Below, piece after piece: positions 11,128-23,500 of a stretch of DNA of 64,000 nucleotides. Positions within the stretch are counted from its first letter, which is position 1. Each line of letters starts with the position of its first letter. The notes below the pieces were generated by a model. It saw only the letters and a program-made list of their open reading frames with translations. It did not search any database and was not told the DNA's origin. A program made the position numbers and the translations under genes. The stretch spans positions 372,001 to 436,000 of the forward strand of contig SADC01001217.1 of the NCBI GenBank assembly GCA_004194705.1. The letters are read 5' to 3'. The DNA is from Ditylenchus dipsaci. Taxonomy: Eukaryota > Nematoda > Chromadorea > Rhabditida > Anguinidae.

Positions 11128-14100
11128 CTACTTTGTTAGATTACTCTGTTTAGTAAAAGACATCGGATGGGACATCTTCGTCTTCTTACACATAATGAAA
11201 TTTCTATATTGCTTGACTGCAAAAATAGTAACTAAAGGACTTAGCACGGGTGGCCAGTATATCAATTGCATAAAATATACAAGGGCGAAAGAGTTAGATA
11301 TATAAAAAATTTTTGATAAAATAACCACAGAGCTAGTTATTGAAATAGAAATAAGTGGAATAAATGCCTGAAAATGTTAAATATTTTAATTTTTTTACAA
11401 CCAGTTTTTCCAAATCCAATATTGAGATTTTGCCTTAAGTTTTTTACAAAATTTATTTTGCAATTTTCATATAAATTGTGACTTTAAAAACTAGGAGGAA
11501 AAAAGGTATTAATGTACTTTAGCAGTCCGATAGAAGATTATTAGTCCAATAAATTTTCAATATTTATACAGTCAACTCTCTCATTAGTATACACCCAAGG
11601 GACCGGCCTCAGGTGTACACTAATGAGAAGTGTACACTAATCAGAGTGTACATTAATGATAATTTCAATTTACCTCAACTTTGCGAGCTGTACACTAATG
11701 AGAGTTTTCGTCAAAATTCCTCACCGTATCTACTCTGATAGGAGCCCATGCTCTGATAAGCGCCCACCCTAACTTCAACTAGTCTGAAATTTGTGTTTTC
11801 ATTTACTGTTAAGCTGTGTAAAAAGTGCCTGCGAAGAACTCAAAAAGTCTAACACCCACTTTTTACACAGTTCAAACATTAAAAAAACTGCAGCTTCAGA
11901 CAATTAAAAGTTTGAAAAAAATAGCATGATTCTCATAAGCGCCTATGCGCTCCTGTCATAGGAAATACGGTTTTCCATAAAAAAATTAACTGTCAATAAT
12001 ATTCTTTATTCAATGAAAACTATCTTTCAACAAAAAATTACTGACCAACGAAAAAATGAGGGCTTTTAAAGTCAATAAAAGTAAAAAGCCCCACCTTGGA
12101 GCTTCAGGCCTCTTCAATGTGGCTAAAAAAGCCGCACCCGGACAACCATGATTGAGATACCAAAATGTTCAAATGAGATGAAATAAAGAAAAAGCAGCTA
12201 ATTTAATGAGACAACTAAACTTTAAAAAAAAAGCCCCGAAAGTTGGTGGTGTACACTAAAGAGAGTTCTTTTATTTAGTTGGGACCGGCTCCAAGTGTGC
12301 ACTAATGAGAAGTGTACATTAACGCGAGTGTACATAATTGGGAGGGTACTTCATAAAGGGTTTTAGTAAAAACCAACCAAAATGCTCCTAGGTGTACACT
12401 AATGGGAGAGTGTACATTAATGGGAGTGTACACTAATGAGAGAATTGACTGTATATAAAATACTTTAGTTTTTTTATTGTATATACTATGTGCGATATTC
12501 TAGCTGCATATAAGGACAATTTTGTTTTAAAAAGGGCTACTAACAAGGGAACCTCGCGAACTTGTTTTTCACTCGCAAATTAGAGTTTGGTCTCATTGGA
12601 CAGCCAGTATGCGACTGTAAATCAAATCTGTTGAGATCTCGGGTCCATAGGCCGAAAAGTTGGGATGAGAAGGCCCGTAAAGTATTGAAGGGGCTTTATA
12701 TATGCATCGCCTAGGTCACAGGTTCGAATACCACTGAGTGCACACGAATTTTTTCACTTCAATTCTTAAAGTTTACCCTTTGCCAATAAATTTTTTAGAT
12801 AGCTAATAGCTTGAATATCATTTAGAAACCAAACTTGTAAATAAAAGTCGGTAGAAAAACGGGTGTGCACCCAGTGGTATTCGAACCTGTGACCTAGGCT
12901 ATGCGCGTTTAAAGCCCCCATTTGAATTCAAAAATGCCTTGGTCCCCCTGTTATTTTTCAATACTTTACGAGCTTTCTTATCCCAAATTTTCGGCCTATG
13001 GGCTCGAGATCTCGACAGATTTGATTTAAAGTCGCATACTGGCTATCAAATGAGACCAAATTCTAATTTGCGAGTGAAAAAAAGTTCGCGGGGTTCCCTT
13101 GTAAGATATTTTTAGAAAGAGATAAATGGTTGTATAGTTGTATAGCGAGGGGAAGGGATAAAATGAGGCCACAATTTAAAAAAAAGTAAAATAAACTTCT
13201 TAAATTAAAATCTCTTTTAAGTTAACAACCCTAACAACGAATTTTCAAGCAGAATTTTGCTTTTTACTACAGCTTGCGGATAATATGGACATAAGTTGAA
13301 CAGTCATTCTTTAAATGTGTTTCATATTTCAGAATCCCGTATTTCTCTACTGTGGTTTCTCATATAAAATATTTTGACTTAGGTTGTGTACCTATTTATG
13401 CAAACAAACTACAGATAGTTTTAAAAGGTATTGACAACCCAATATAAAAAAAATCTGTAAAGCAATTGTTATAGAAAAAGCTATGACCAATTATCGAAAA
13501 AGGTCTTAAAAAGATAATTATGGCCTTGAATATAAAAAAAACTTTGTTTATGCACAGCCCCCCCCCCCCCCCGACATTCAAATTTATGTTCAGTTCAACT
13601 TAAACAAAACGCCAAGAATTTAGTTGCAGGTTTTACGCGCTTTTTTAAATTTTCGTCGCTTTAGTCACTCGAAAATCAGATATTTAGTAAAGTACAATTT
13701 TTTTTATTAATAGTAAAAAAAGGTTCATGAATTACTCGACGGTAAAAAATTACGAAACCACGGTCTTTTTAGTACAATCTATAGACCAAAATATAGCATT
13801 GTAAAGTCAGAGTTTTTAAAAATAGAGACCGTTTGAAGCAAACAACTGGCATTTTTACCGCGTAAAAATAAGAGTTTTTGAGTTTTCCGTCTAACTTTTG
13901 CATAAAACCCTCTGAATTTGCATTTTTTGCTTACGTCCTTGGTACGAAAATGTAGCTAATTGACTCTTGTACCGAGTCTCCGGTTTTATTTGAGAAAAAA
14001 TAGACAAAAAAACTTTCTAGAATCTCAATATAGTCAACGAGACGAGAATGTTTTTGAAAATTGTTGATAGAAATCCATTTTAAATTAAATTCTGGTTTCG

Positions 14101-16667
14101 GAATTTCGCGAGTTTCATGGACAAGTGATAGCTTATTCGAAAGCCCTTAGTATGAGAGGTTTTTCAGTAATAATTGTTACGAAAAAATAAGAAAAAAAAT
14201 TATAATGGAGACACGGTACTATGAAGGTCCGAAATCTACCATTTTTCGAAATTTCTTCTTTGGCGCCAAGTTCTGCTAATGATTATGAATTTGAATTTTG
14301 GGCGGCTGTGTATGACTAAAAGGAAGTAATAATAAAAAAGGAAGTAAAAACGTCTCAAAAATAAAATTAAAAAATGTACCTGGATGAGTAGTAATATAGT
14401 GAGCTGACGATCAAGCTCCAAAGAACGGTTATTTTTAATATTTTTCCTAATTTGTTCATAGTACTGCGGACTTTAATTCCGAAGAAGATAATAAGTGTAT
14501 AGCAAAGACAGTTGTAAAAGAGCACAAAAGCACTTAATAGAGTGAATTCAAAAGAATTCTGAAAAATTTCCAACTTATTCGAACCTCCATACAGTGACTT
14601 TGAGTTCTATTTAGTCGGTAAAATCTTAAATATACCGTATTTTCTCTATTAAACGGGCCGGCCCGTTTATTTTTCAACCCCTCAATAATCGGAAAACTTC
14701 GGGGCCGATCTCGAGATTTTTGGGTGCTCAACCAAAATCTAAAAAGTGGAATCAGTAGAGCTCGTGGGAGTTAAGAAAACGCAAAAAACAGTTTTGCAAA
14801 ATGTTTACTCTGGGCTCAGATATAAGTCCTCAAAGTCGAGGGGCCCGTTTATTAGAGAGGGCCCGTTTAATAGAGAAAATACGGTATATATAAACAACCC
14901 TTCAACATAGTGGACATCCAGGCCTGATCACTGCTTATAAAAATTTCAAAAATGCGAAAATCCAAAAAGAACCAGATAATTAAAAAGAATATGCCGGTCT
15001 CACTGTACGACCGTCCCGTGTTTACCGTATAACCTCTATTAAACGGGCACCCCTGCAGTTAACGTTTTTCAAATTTGCTTTGCTTTTTTAACCCCAATAT
15101 TGTTTATTTTTCGAAACGGACGACCACTCATTTTGTAGAGTTTGTGAAGCTCTTTTAAAAACGTGCCCGTTTAATCGAGGTTATACGGTAATTACCGTAA
15201 ATGCTTTTATAGACCGACAGTCTCCAATAACCCGACAAACCCTTCTTGAGGACCTACATTTCAGACTGAAGAAATTTTTTCCCGTTGCTGTTTTCTGCGT
15301 TTCTTAACTCCCACGAGCTCTACCAATTCTACTTTTCGGGTTCTGAATTTCACGCGAAAATCTCGAAATTGACCTGGAAATTTCCTGACTTTTGATTGAT
15401 TGAAACATAACCCGACATGTCGGCCTATTAGAGCATTTACGATATGACAATTTTATGGCTCATCATTTCTTAATGATGCGTCATGATTTTATGAGATTTT
15501 AGGGCCCAGCTTTGAATAGTGTAGGATGGCAATGATATGTGACCTCTTACCGGATCTGTATGACTAGCTATGAATATTGGACGGCTTGAGTTTTCATTAT
15601 TTAAAAATTTATTTAGTTTTGCGTTAATAACTTCTTGATTAGTCGTGTCATTTGCATTGACGCCTAGCAAGGTGCAAATAACTGATAATAAGACGCTTAT
15701 AGCTACCATCAAAGAGTAGATCAAAGCAGAGACTTTGACATGCCTAAATAATTTAATACAGTCAACACTGTCAGTAGGGCACACTCAAGATACCGGCCTA
15801 AGCAGTGCCGATATTGAGAGAGACCGTTTTCCGTGTGAATACGCTAATGTAATAAACACAATTTTCGCTTGGCCCTCTTTGTGATTTGCGCCTTGCCCAT
15901 CCATAGGCCACTCACTGACCACAAACTAAGCAAAAATAGTGTTTTTCACATTATATACGAAAAAATTGAGAAAATCGATCTATAAATACAGAATTTTGAA
16001 AAAAAAACGATCTTAAAAAGTTATGATAATTTCAAAATGAGGCGAATTTCATGTAACACTCTGTATATTAGAAAAATTTTGAATTCTGTTCATTAATTGA
16101 TATTTAGAATGACCGACTAACTGGCATTCTTGGAACAGATTAACCGAAAATAATTAGTGAAGACTTTAAAAATGGGTCGAACTTTGGATCGACCCAGCTG
16201 GGGAACGAACTTGAGTGGATGGTCAATATATTTAGACGCAACTTTAAATTTTTAAAAATATTCACCTACACAAAATCAGGTATCTATATGCAAATTGAAT
16301 AACACTAGAAGCGGTTGCAAGGTAAAATCCAACAAACCAAAATTGAAGAGCAAAATAATCAAATGGCTTTGGCAAATTTTTCAGCGGACCCATTAAAAAT
16401 ACCGAAGGCTCATTTTCCAAAATTATATAAACCTAAAAAAATTATTTCTAATCACTTCAATAAAAGTTCGAAAGTTCTTACTTGTTGAAATATTATAGAG
16501 CATATTAAATTGTACAAGTCGAGAATACATGTTTGGAAAAGGATACGCTTGTAATCACCTAATTTGTGAGTCGATTTGAAGTATATCAGCCATATAAGCA
16601 GACAATTTAGTGGTATTCCCACGGAAAGACATGCGTAAAAATTCGCTCTCAATATTTCCAAGTGCAT
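11128..16667 (-). CDS. Str/Srd-type seven-transmembrane chemoreceptor, five exons, one frame break
   Basis: Exons on the minus strand: 16482-16667, 16266-16432, 15551-15743, 14380-14558, 11128-11367, joined by GT..AG introns in phase. Exon 1 carries TM1-2 (IPLNCLLIWLIYFKSTHKL, YKRILFQTCILDL); exon 2 ends TM3 with VIQFAYRYLILCR, the YRY signature of nematode str/srd/srj receptors; exon 3 holds TM4 and a long loop; exon 4 TM5 and an inner loop ending LDRQLTILLLIQ; exon 5 TM6-7 with YWPPVLSPLVTIFAVKQYR and the stop. About 318 residues, normal for the family. Known members are expressed in sensory neurons and detect odorants. In exon 4 the frame changes near 14460-14468 (after FFGIK): eight bases must be skipped or one added, so this copy may be a recent pseudogene or contain a sequencing error. 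Exon 5 is split from exon 4 by a 3-kb intron full of MITEs. Confidence 0.8.
11579..12451. mobile_element. CAGTCAA-type MITE, word GTGTACACTAATG, in chemoreceptor intron
   Basis: Left tip CAGTCAACTCTCTCATTAG, right tip the complement of CAGTCAATTCTCTCATTAG, TA on both sides (11577-11578, 12452-12453). At least eight copies of (G)TGTACACTAATGAGA sit near the two ends in both orientations. A CCGTA-type element (11724-11970) is nested inside. Confidence 0.85.
11724..11970. mobile_element. CCGTA-ended MITE, word AAGCGCC
   Basis: Left tip CCGTATCTACTCTGATAGG, right tip CATAGGAAATACGG. The word (ATAAGCGCCC on the left, ATAAGCGCCTATGCGC on the right) is unlike that of its relatives. Nested in the element at 11579-12451. 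Confidence 0.65.
12545..13100. mobile_element. Inverted pair of tRNA-derived SINE-like units
   Basis: AAGGGAACCTCGCGAACTT at the left returns inverted at the right end (TTCGCGGGGTTCCCTT). Each arm of about 240 bp contains CAGGTTCGAATACCACTG, a tRNA T-arm/B-box motif, and TCAACAGATTTGA or its relatives. Single copies occur at 5140-5360 and degenerate ones at 3118-3180 and 54478-54510. Lies in the last intron of the chemoreceptor gene. Confidence 0.65.
13101..14379. other. Rest of chemoreceptor intron, no gene
   Basis: AT-rich sequence without recognisable repeats or exons. A run of 13 C at 13559-13571 is a likely place for sequencing or assembly length error. Confidence 0.5.
14635..14884. mobile_element. 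CCGTA-ended MITE, word AACGGGCC
   Basis: TA flanks at 14633-14634 and 14885-14886. Tips CCGTATTTTCTCTATT and its complement. The word AAACGGGCC is present twice head to head at the left (AACGGGCCGGCCCGTTTAT) and twice at the right (GGGCCCGTTTATTAGAG, GGGCCCGTTTAATAGAG). Core shared with the family (ATCAGTAGAGCTCGTGGGAG). Confidence 0.85.
15025..15188. mobile_element. CCGTA-ended MITE, short, word AACGGGC
   Basis: Tips CCGTATAACCTCTATTAAAC and GTTTAATCGAGGTTATACGG with TA on each side; the word AAACGGGC is at both ends. 164 bp. The usual core is absent. It directly abuts the next member with only about 6 bp between. Confidence 0.8.
15195..15442. mobile_element. CCGTA-ended MITE, word AACCCGAC
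   Basis: Left tip CCGTAAATGCTTTTATAG; right tip CTATTAGAGCATTTACG followed by a decayed end. The word is AACCCGAC at the left and AACCCGACATGTCGG at the right. Core CCCACGAGCTCTACCAATTC matches the family. Confidence 0.75.
15835..16075. mobile_element. Decayed mariner-type MITE in chemoreceptor intron
   Basis: Contains the inner part of the element at 3280-3635: a Y-shaped core AAGCAAAAATAGTGTTTTT and ACATTATATACG, then CAGAATTTTGAAAAA and a worn right end (AACACTCTGTA). Palindromic but strongly diverged. Confidence 0.55.
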
Positions 16668-19366
16668 ATTTGTCTAAAATGAATAACCAGTTCAACCAAA
16701 TTTGACAATAAATGATTAAGGCAACAGAAGTTCAAAATACAAAAATAAATCCAACCGCCTTTTTGAGCTCATATTTGTTTTAGATTTTACTAATCTCTAA
16801 AGACTGTCCTAATTCGCCTGCAGACATACAAGGTGTTTTAGTAATTTACTCATCCCTGTTTTTTGGCGCCTTTTGAAAGTGACCCACCAGAGAATTGTTT
16901 ACATAACTGTCTGCGTTCTAATAAAAATTCTATCTTAAGTTTTTAAAATAATTTTTTCTTAATTTCGACAGCTTTTTCAAGCTACATTCAAATCTCCGTA
17001 CTGACATATGCCATCCCAGTTATGCGCCATTTCGGTTATACGCCACCTTAACTATGCTTGGAGAGCTTGGCTTATTCTTAGACAACTGACACCCCGGTTA
17101 TACGCCACCTTAAATGTGCTTTATTTGGCTGAGCTTGGCTTATTCTTAGACAACTGACACCCCGGTTATACGCCACCTTAAATGTGCTTTATTTGGCTGA
17201 GCTTGGCTTATTCTTAGACAACTGACACCCCGGTTATACGCCATCTCGGTTATATGCCACCCTAAAGACGGTCCCCTGGGGTGGCGTATAACCGAGGTTT
17301 GACTGTATTTAAATTTACAGCTGTAAGCTATAAAATTAGTCTATTTGACTAGCCTTGTGGAAATATATAGTCCGTTAGCGAATCTTTATTTATGGCCTTA
17401 TCACAATTGTAAGTGTAAGTGTAAATGTAAGTGTAAATGTTTTTGGTATTGTGAAGAGACCTTACATTTAAACTTACATTTAAATTAACACTTACACTTA
17501 CATTTACATTTACACTTACAATTGTGATAGAGCCATTAAAAAAATCAGGTGTCGGCTAATCGAGGGCCACGAATCCTTATGGCAACATAAAATATTTATA
17601 TAAGCCTTCAATGAAATCGAAATCCTTGCGACTTTTCGGACAAAAATTGGATAAAAAAGTGTCGGACCCTAGGCGGAAACGAACTTTTGAGGTAACGAGA
17701 ATCGTCTGTGCCTTTCTGTCAATTAAGAGGAGAGGGTAAATTATTAGAAGGCACACGGTAGCTGTTGAAAAAATTTTAAACATCTAATAAGTATAGACCC
17801 GAATAAATCATATTAGAATAAATGTAAAACTTTGGTTTGTAATCTTAAATATCAACAATTTTGTACTAGTCTGAGAAATTATGTTTACTTTTAAAGGAAA
17901 TACAGAGTAATAAAGCCAGTTATGTGTTACCTACATGATTTTAAGTTTTCTGATTTTTTCAGCCACACAAAGTTAAGTGAAAGGGATATAGGTAAAATGA
18001 GAAAATTACTTATTTATTATCTTATGTACAAAAAATTGTATCATAAGGGTATAAAATTTCGAGACAGTCAATAGGCTATTTCAACGACCAAAAAGACCAA
18101 GAAACAGCTGTTGGGTTCAACACAAAAGTATGCCGGAGTCTCCTTTTCAGTCTTGCTGTTGTTTTATTCTTATGAGTTTTTTATGAGTTCGGGCGTCAAA
18201 GAAAAAAAATTAAATGTCCAATAAAATTTGCCGGTTTTTAAAAAACTAAAAGACAAAATTCAATGGTGTATTAGTTTTGCGTCACTTTTTAATGACTATC
18301 TACATATAGTATTTGGCATGAGTGGGTGTGTTAAATTCGACTCTTTCCCTTATATCGGTTCAAATTTTATGTGAAGCTTAGGTCCGAGGAGCGAAGAGTC
18401 GGTGTTTTCCTTCCAAAGAGAGCAAAGCTGCAGGATCTTAGCTGTTAAATAAGCTCACAGTTTGGGTCCATGTCACTTTTTTCATTTTCCGAAAACTTTT
18501 TATAATGTATAATATAATGCTGACCAGCGTGGTGTTATTTTTTGGAAAACAGTTTACGTTGGCAACAATTCCTGTGACTGGCACACTCTATTGTTGAGAA
18601 TTCTAGTTGAGTGGTCAAGAAGTGAAGCATTGCAATAATTATTGGTCTAATCCCTGAACTTAAAGATGCTTTAAATTGTAATTGTATTATGAAAAAATTC
18701 TTTAACAGCTACTAAGACATTAATAATTATTCCTAATCTACTTTTCGGCAGCCCTGGATCCTCTTTTCACTACAGTGAATTAGTTCTTCAATTTGGAAAA
18801 AGAAATTTATTTAAAAAATTGCTAAAAAGAGGGAGATCCAAAAAAATCTTCGAATACATTACGAATCACTTTTCACAGAACAGAAGAAAATGGCAGTGGC
18901 TGAAATTGAACCAGCTCTTTGGATTAACGAGCAAAAATTCTGACATTAAATTATGCCTCCACCCTGGAGAAGTCTTAGGAAGGGACTAAAAAAGAAGAAC
19001 ACACCAAATAACTACAAAAAAACATCGATGACTCATATCCCCAAAACAAGTTTTTTTTTCTTAATTTACATAAACAAAATTTGACTTTACAAATAAGTAA
19101 TCTTTGACACTCTAAATGTATGAAAGGTTTATTTGTGTATTCGTGTTTGCTTCTGTTCATATGGACTGCGACTATTGAAACGGAAGACGCCAGTTCCAAA
19201 CCTACCATTCAAACTGCTAATCAGAAATAAAAGTTATTGCCAAAACAATCTTTTCGAACCAACCACATTCTCAGTGTGGGAAAAAATAAATAAAAACCTG
19301 TTTGAAACAGGGTAACAGCAGCAGGCTGATTCAACAGCCTCATAACCCTTTTTTTTCTTGATATTA
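16668..19366. repeat. Intergenic region with tandem and inverted short repeats, no gene
   Basis: At 17000-17304 is a CAGTCGA-type remnant ending CCGAGGTTTGACTG TA with the word GTTATACGCCACC; within it a unit of about 70 bp (CTTATTCTTAGACAACTGAC) is repeated three times (17072-17250). At 17395-17535 a hairpin has arms of AAGTGTAAATGTAAGTG hexamer-like repeats bounded by TCACAATTGTAAG. At 17625-17705 lies a fragment of the CAGTCGA core (GTGTCGGACCCTAGGCGG). From 17760 to 19366 I see no gene and no clear repeat. Confidence 0.6.
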
Positions 19367-20141
19367 CAGGGTGTTCTAATTATTTGGTAAAGACTGGGAG
19401 AGCTGGGTATTTTGTGCAGTCTTGAAACAAAAATAAATCGGAAATAATAGAACAAGCTTCGAATTTTTCGTTACTGGCTCATAGAACATGGTCTGGTCCA
19501 GACGTGATCCGATTCACGATTTGATTGGGTCCGAATTTAATTTTAAACGGCCTTTTTGTAACTTTGGTAAAGCCTTGGGCCCAGCTTACGTTAGCGTATC
19601 TTAGGAAGGCCCAAACATGTTTCTTAAACTAAAAATTGCCCAAGGAAAAAGCGCAATTTAAAAAATATATTATAAAGAAAGCTGGACGCCTACAGTGTGA
19701 ACCAAGAAAAAATGTATGCCTCGAGAAGGAGTCCAGATTTTCACCTTTTTTACTTAAGTAAAAAGTACCCAAATTTATGTCCCAGACCTAGAAAAAAGTG
19801 CGTAACACAGTTATTAGTCACAACTTCCGTACGCTGGCCTACCCAAGCCTAAGGGCTAAGCCTAAACTTGTTGTTTGAAAGGGTAGTTACAGCAATTTTT
19901 AAAAGGTCGGATTCTTAGGGGGGTGTGTACTCGCTACTAGCGCCGCATTCAACTAGGCTAGCTTGCATAACTTCCTAAAGCTTCTTATCTATATTTTTCG
20001 AGAATTTGTAAACTTTTTAAATTGAAGCTTATATGAGCTTATATCGGACAGTTAGCAAAGGCATGCTCTTGCAGTCAGTTTATCAAGAAAAATATGCATA
20101 TCAGAGCAATCATATCAGGAAAAACTAATTGGAGCACCCTG
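19367..20141. mobile_element. Mariner-type MITE, CAGGGTG ends
   Basis: Left tip CAGGGTGTTCTAATTATTTG and right tip AACTAATTGGAGCACCCTG pair as inverted repeats, with TA on both sides (19365-19366 and 20142-20143). The interior at 19720-19900 carries a dispersed segment (AAAAAGTGCGTAACACAGTT) also found at 28760-28915 and, reversed, at 58590-58710. The right end is about 420 bp before the Pmp3-like start codon. Confidence 0.7.
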
Positions 20142-20559
20142 TACCGCTGCCACTTGGACCAACAACCAGCCACATCAGCAGTAGCAGTAGGCAGCGCTAT
20201 AAAGTTGATCAGAGAGCAGCATGCAGAAAGTCAGCCGAAAAAACTCTCTTTTTATTATTGCTGAGAGGAGGCAAAAATATAGGGGGAGAGAAGCCTGGCT
20301 AGAACACTTGAGAACAACCTCCCTCGGATTTCTGATCAATAAATCATTCATTGACAGAGGGGAGAAAGGCAGGCTCAAACAAAATAACAACAACACTATT
20401 TGGGAACGGGGGGGGCGGACCATTGGATTGCCATTTAACAAACACGCTAGTAGTTGTAATAGAAGGACCTCAGACTTTTCTATTGCCGTCAGTTGATTTA
20501 ATTTGATTTGTGAAGTAGCTACTGTTTTAACTGTTTGATTTAATTTTTGAAAATTAGAA

Positions 20560-23500
20560 ATGCATTTGGTTTGGAGCATCGCTTTGTTCGGTATTTTGCT
20601 GGTATCCAGCCTTCCCGGTGTCAGCTCAGATGCCCTTGAGGTAGGCTATTATTTTGGCAATTTTTTTGTATAAAAAATGATATAGGTTGCTGTTTTTTGT
20701 ATATTTATTAGCAAATTGAACTTTAAATTATCGGTGCAAGGGGGTGCATCGTAAACCTTTAGTTTAATTTTGTCATAAGTCTGTTGAATTAGCGCCTTTT
20801 TGCAGAATGCTGCCATATGAGGCATTCAAAAAATGAACAAAACAACGACATTTTCAAATTTATAGAAAAAAATTAAATATTTCTAATCTATATCTTCTCG
20901 TGTTGCGCTTCCTTCCGTTCATGGCAAGGCAGTGTTTGAGATGTCGTTGGTAAAAAAATAAATCGAATAATTGTTACCTTTTTGTTACCTTGCCTCCAGT
21001 TTTGTTAAAAAGGATGGATCAATCGCTGCCTAAACGCAAATTTTAAAAAATAAAAGTTTCATACCATCTTGTTTGCTAGTAAGTCTTCGATAGCTTAAGA
21101 AGGTCTTGCACAAAAACGCGAATTCAAAAATATTATCGCAGAAATAAAGTTGGGAGTCCTAAATACGCTATCCCTTACGGACGAAGGTAATCAATTCGGA
21201 TTTACAATCGAACGTCTTCAGACTCCCAAAAAAATTTCTTCTTCTTTTAAAAATTCTTCTCCTGCTATTTTTTTCAATGGCAAAATTGCACAATTTTTTA
21301 AAAACGACCTACAGAATTAGAATACTCGCGATTTGGAACCAAACTGTCTAAAGAGAATAGCAATAGACTTCCAGCCCTGTGTAAGCGGGCGAAAAAATCG
21401 AGCGGGTATGCCAATTACATGTTTGGTTTTAAGGCAAAAATATTTATATGTTCACTCAATTAAATGCAAAACATTTTAGCTTTTGAAATATGCTTGAAAA
21501 GAGCTTCCAAACAAATTATCATTTTTTTATTTGATTGCAGGCAAAAGAGGTGTCACTAACCCAGGGGGAAGGTGTGGCTCTAGGCAGTGGTGATGACACT
21601 CATCTCAGGGCCAAGCGTGCCAATGGCAACTTCACAGGCAAGCAGATCATCGAGCTTATCTTCTGCATCCTTCTCCCTGTTAGTTTGTCACTGCCATTCC
21701 ACCTATAAAAAACTAACATGTTTGTGTTTTAGCCTGTGGCTGTGATTCTGCATGGAGGAGCAGGCAGCGGTAATAGTTTCACTGCTTTTTCACGTGTTCC
21801 ATAAAAGTTACTTATTATGTCATCGGGGTGATTAGCAACTTTTGCTAGAATTTTGACGTATTCCCTCAGCCCAGGAATGAGATTTTTGCCATTTTACTTT
21901 TTGCGACTTTCAGGTTTCATCCTGCATATTGCCTTGAATGTGGTGCTGTGCGTGCTCGGCTGGATCCCTGGAATCATCCATGCTGTCTGGTTAGTTATTA
22001 CAATAACAATAAGCTAAAAAGGGTGTGGGACACGATGGGGGCGAGAAATTTTAGATTTTACTAAAGTTAGCACGGGTTTTTTTGTGTTTTACTTTTATTT
22101 CTGACTTTTGGGAATAAAAAAAGTTAGTAGTTTTTTTCCCGACAGGTTTTATCTTCAGTCACGATAAAACTTGTGGAAATACATCATTGTAGAAATACCG
22201 TATTACCTCTAATAGCTCCCAGGGCAGTTATTTTTCGGGTGTCCGAAATTCTAAAATTTTGAGGTCGATCTCGAGATTTTGGGTGAAAATTCAGAATTGA
22301 GAAAGTGGAATCGGTAGAGCTTGCTGGAGTTAAGAAAACGCAGTAAAGAGCTTTGCGAAATATTGACTCCGGGTTGAGATTTAGTTCTTCAAAGTTGAGG
22401 GGGGGGGTATTAGAGCAAGGGGAGCTATCAGAGGAAATACGGTATAGATCCTTTTATTACAACTTTTTGTAGACCTTTCTAAATCCTTCTATTTCTATAG
22501 TTAGCGTATCTACTGTATAGTGCGACCACCTCGACTTTGAGCACCTACAGGGTTATTTAAGAAATTCTAAATTTTTGACACATATTCGCCAGCATGATTT
22601 TTGCAATTAATAATAAGAATGATCAAAGTAGGGATGAAAGCTGTAAAGGAGATAGTCTCAACACGAAAGAACTAAACCAAGTTTTGTATTTTTAAATGTG
22701 GTTATAAAGCCATATTTTGTCGACGACTCGGTGTTGCAATGTCAGAGAAACTTGTGTAGAATTAAACGTTTGATTAGTGAGATCAATATCAAAATTTCTA
22801 AATTCCTTCAAAAAATACCCTAAAAATTAAAATGGAAAAGGGAAAAAACCCATAGAAAAAAGGTTGGTCAGTCTTCTATTGCATTTGGATTTTTAGGGTA
22901 TTTTTGAAGGAATTTAGAACTTTTGATATTGATTTTACTGATCTGACTTTTAATTCTGCCCAAGTTTGTCTGAAATTGCAATGCTAAGTTATCGACAAAA
23001 TATCTCTTTAAATCCACATTTAAAAAACATAAAACTTGGGATAATCCTTTCATGTCGAGACTATTTCCTTAAAGGAACATACTTGTTGATGCAAATGAGA
23101 ATTTGACAAATTCAAATGCGCGCGGGACACTTCTCTTTCGTCTCGCAATATACTCTTTGGAGTTATTTCGGGCGACTTAAAAGAGTACAGTGAGAGACGA
23201 AAGAGAAGTGTCCCGCGCGCATTTGAATTTGTCAAATTCTCATTTGCATCAACAAGTACAGTCTGCTCTCGTTAAATTGGCACTCCAATAAACTGGCACC
23301 CTCGATAAACTGGCACTTTGAAAAAGCCCTATTTGGCTGGCCGACAGAGAAATTAGGCAAAGTAACAACCCACTAAACTGGCACCCCCGATAAACTGGCA
23401 CCCCAGGCTGGTCCCAGGGGTGCCAGTTTATCGAGAGTAGACTGTATGGTCCTTTAACAGTTTTCACCATCCTTTAAAATTACTATGGTTCTCAAAATCA

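Noticed and set aside
17404..17523. Telomere-like hexamer tract
   Set aside because: The unit is TGTAAG/TGTAAA, not TTAGGC, and it reverses midway as a hairpin.
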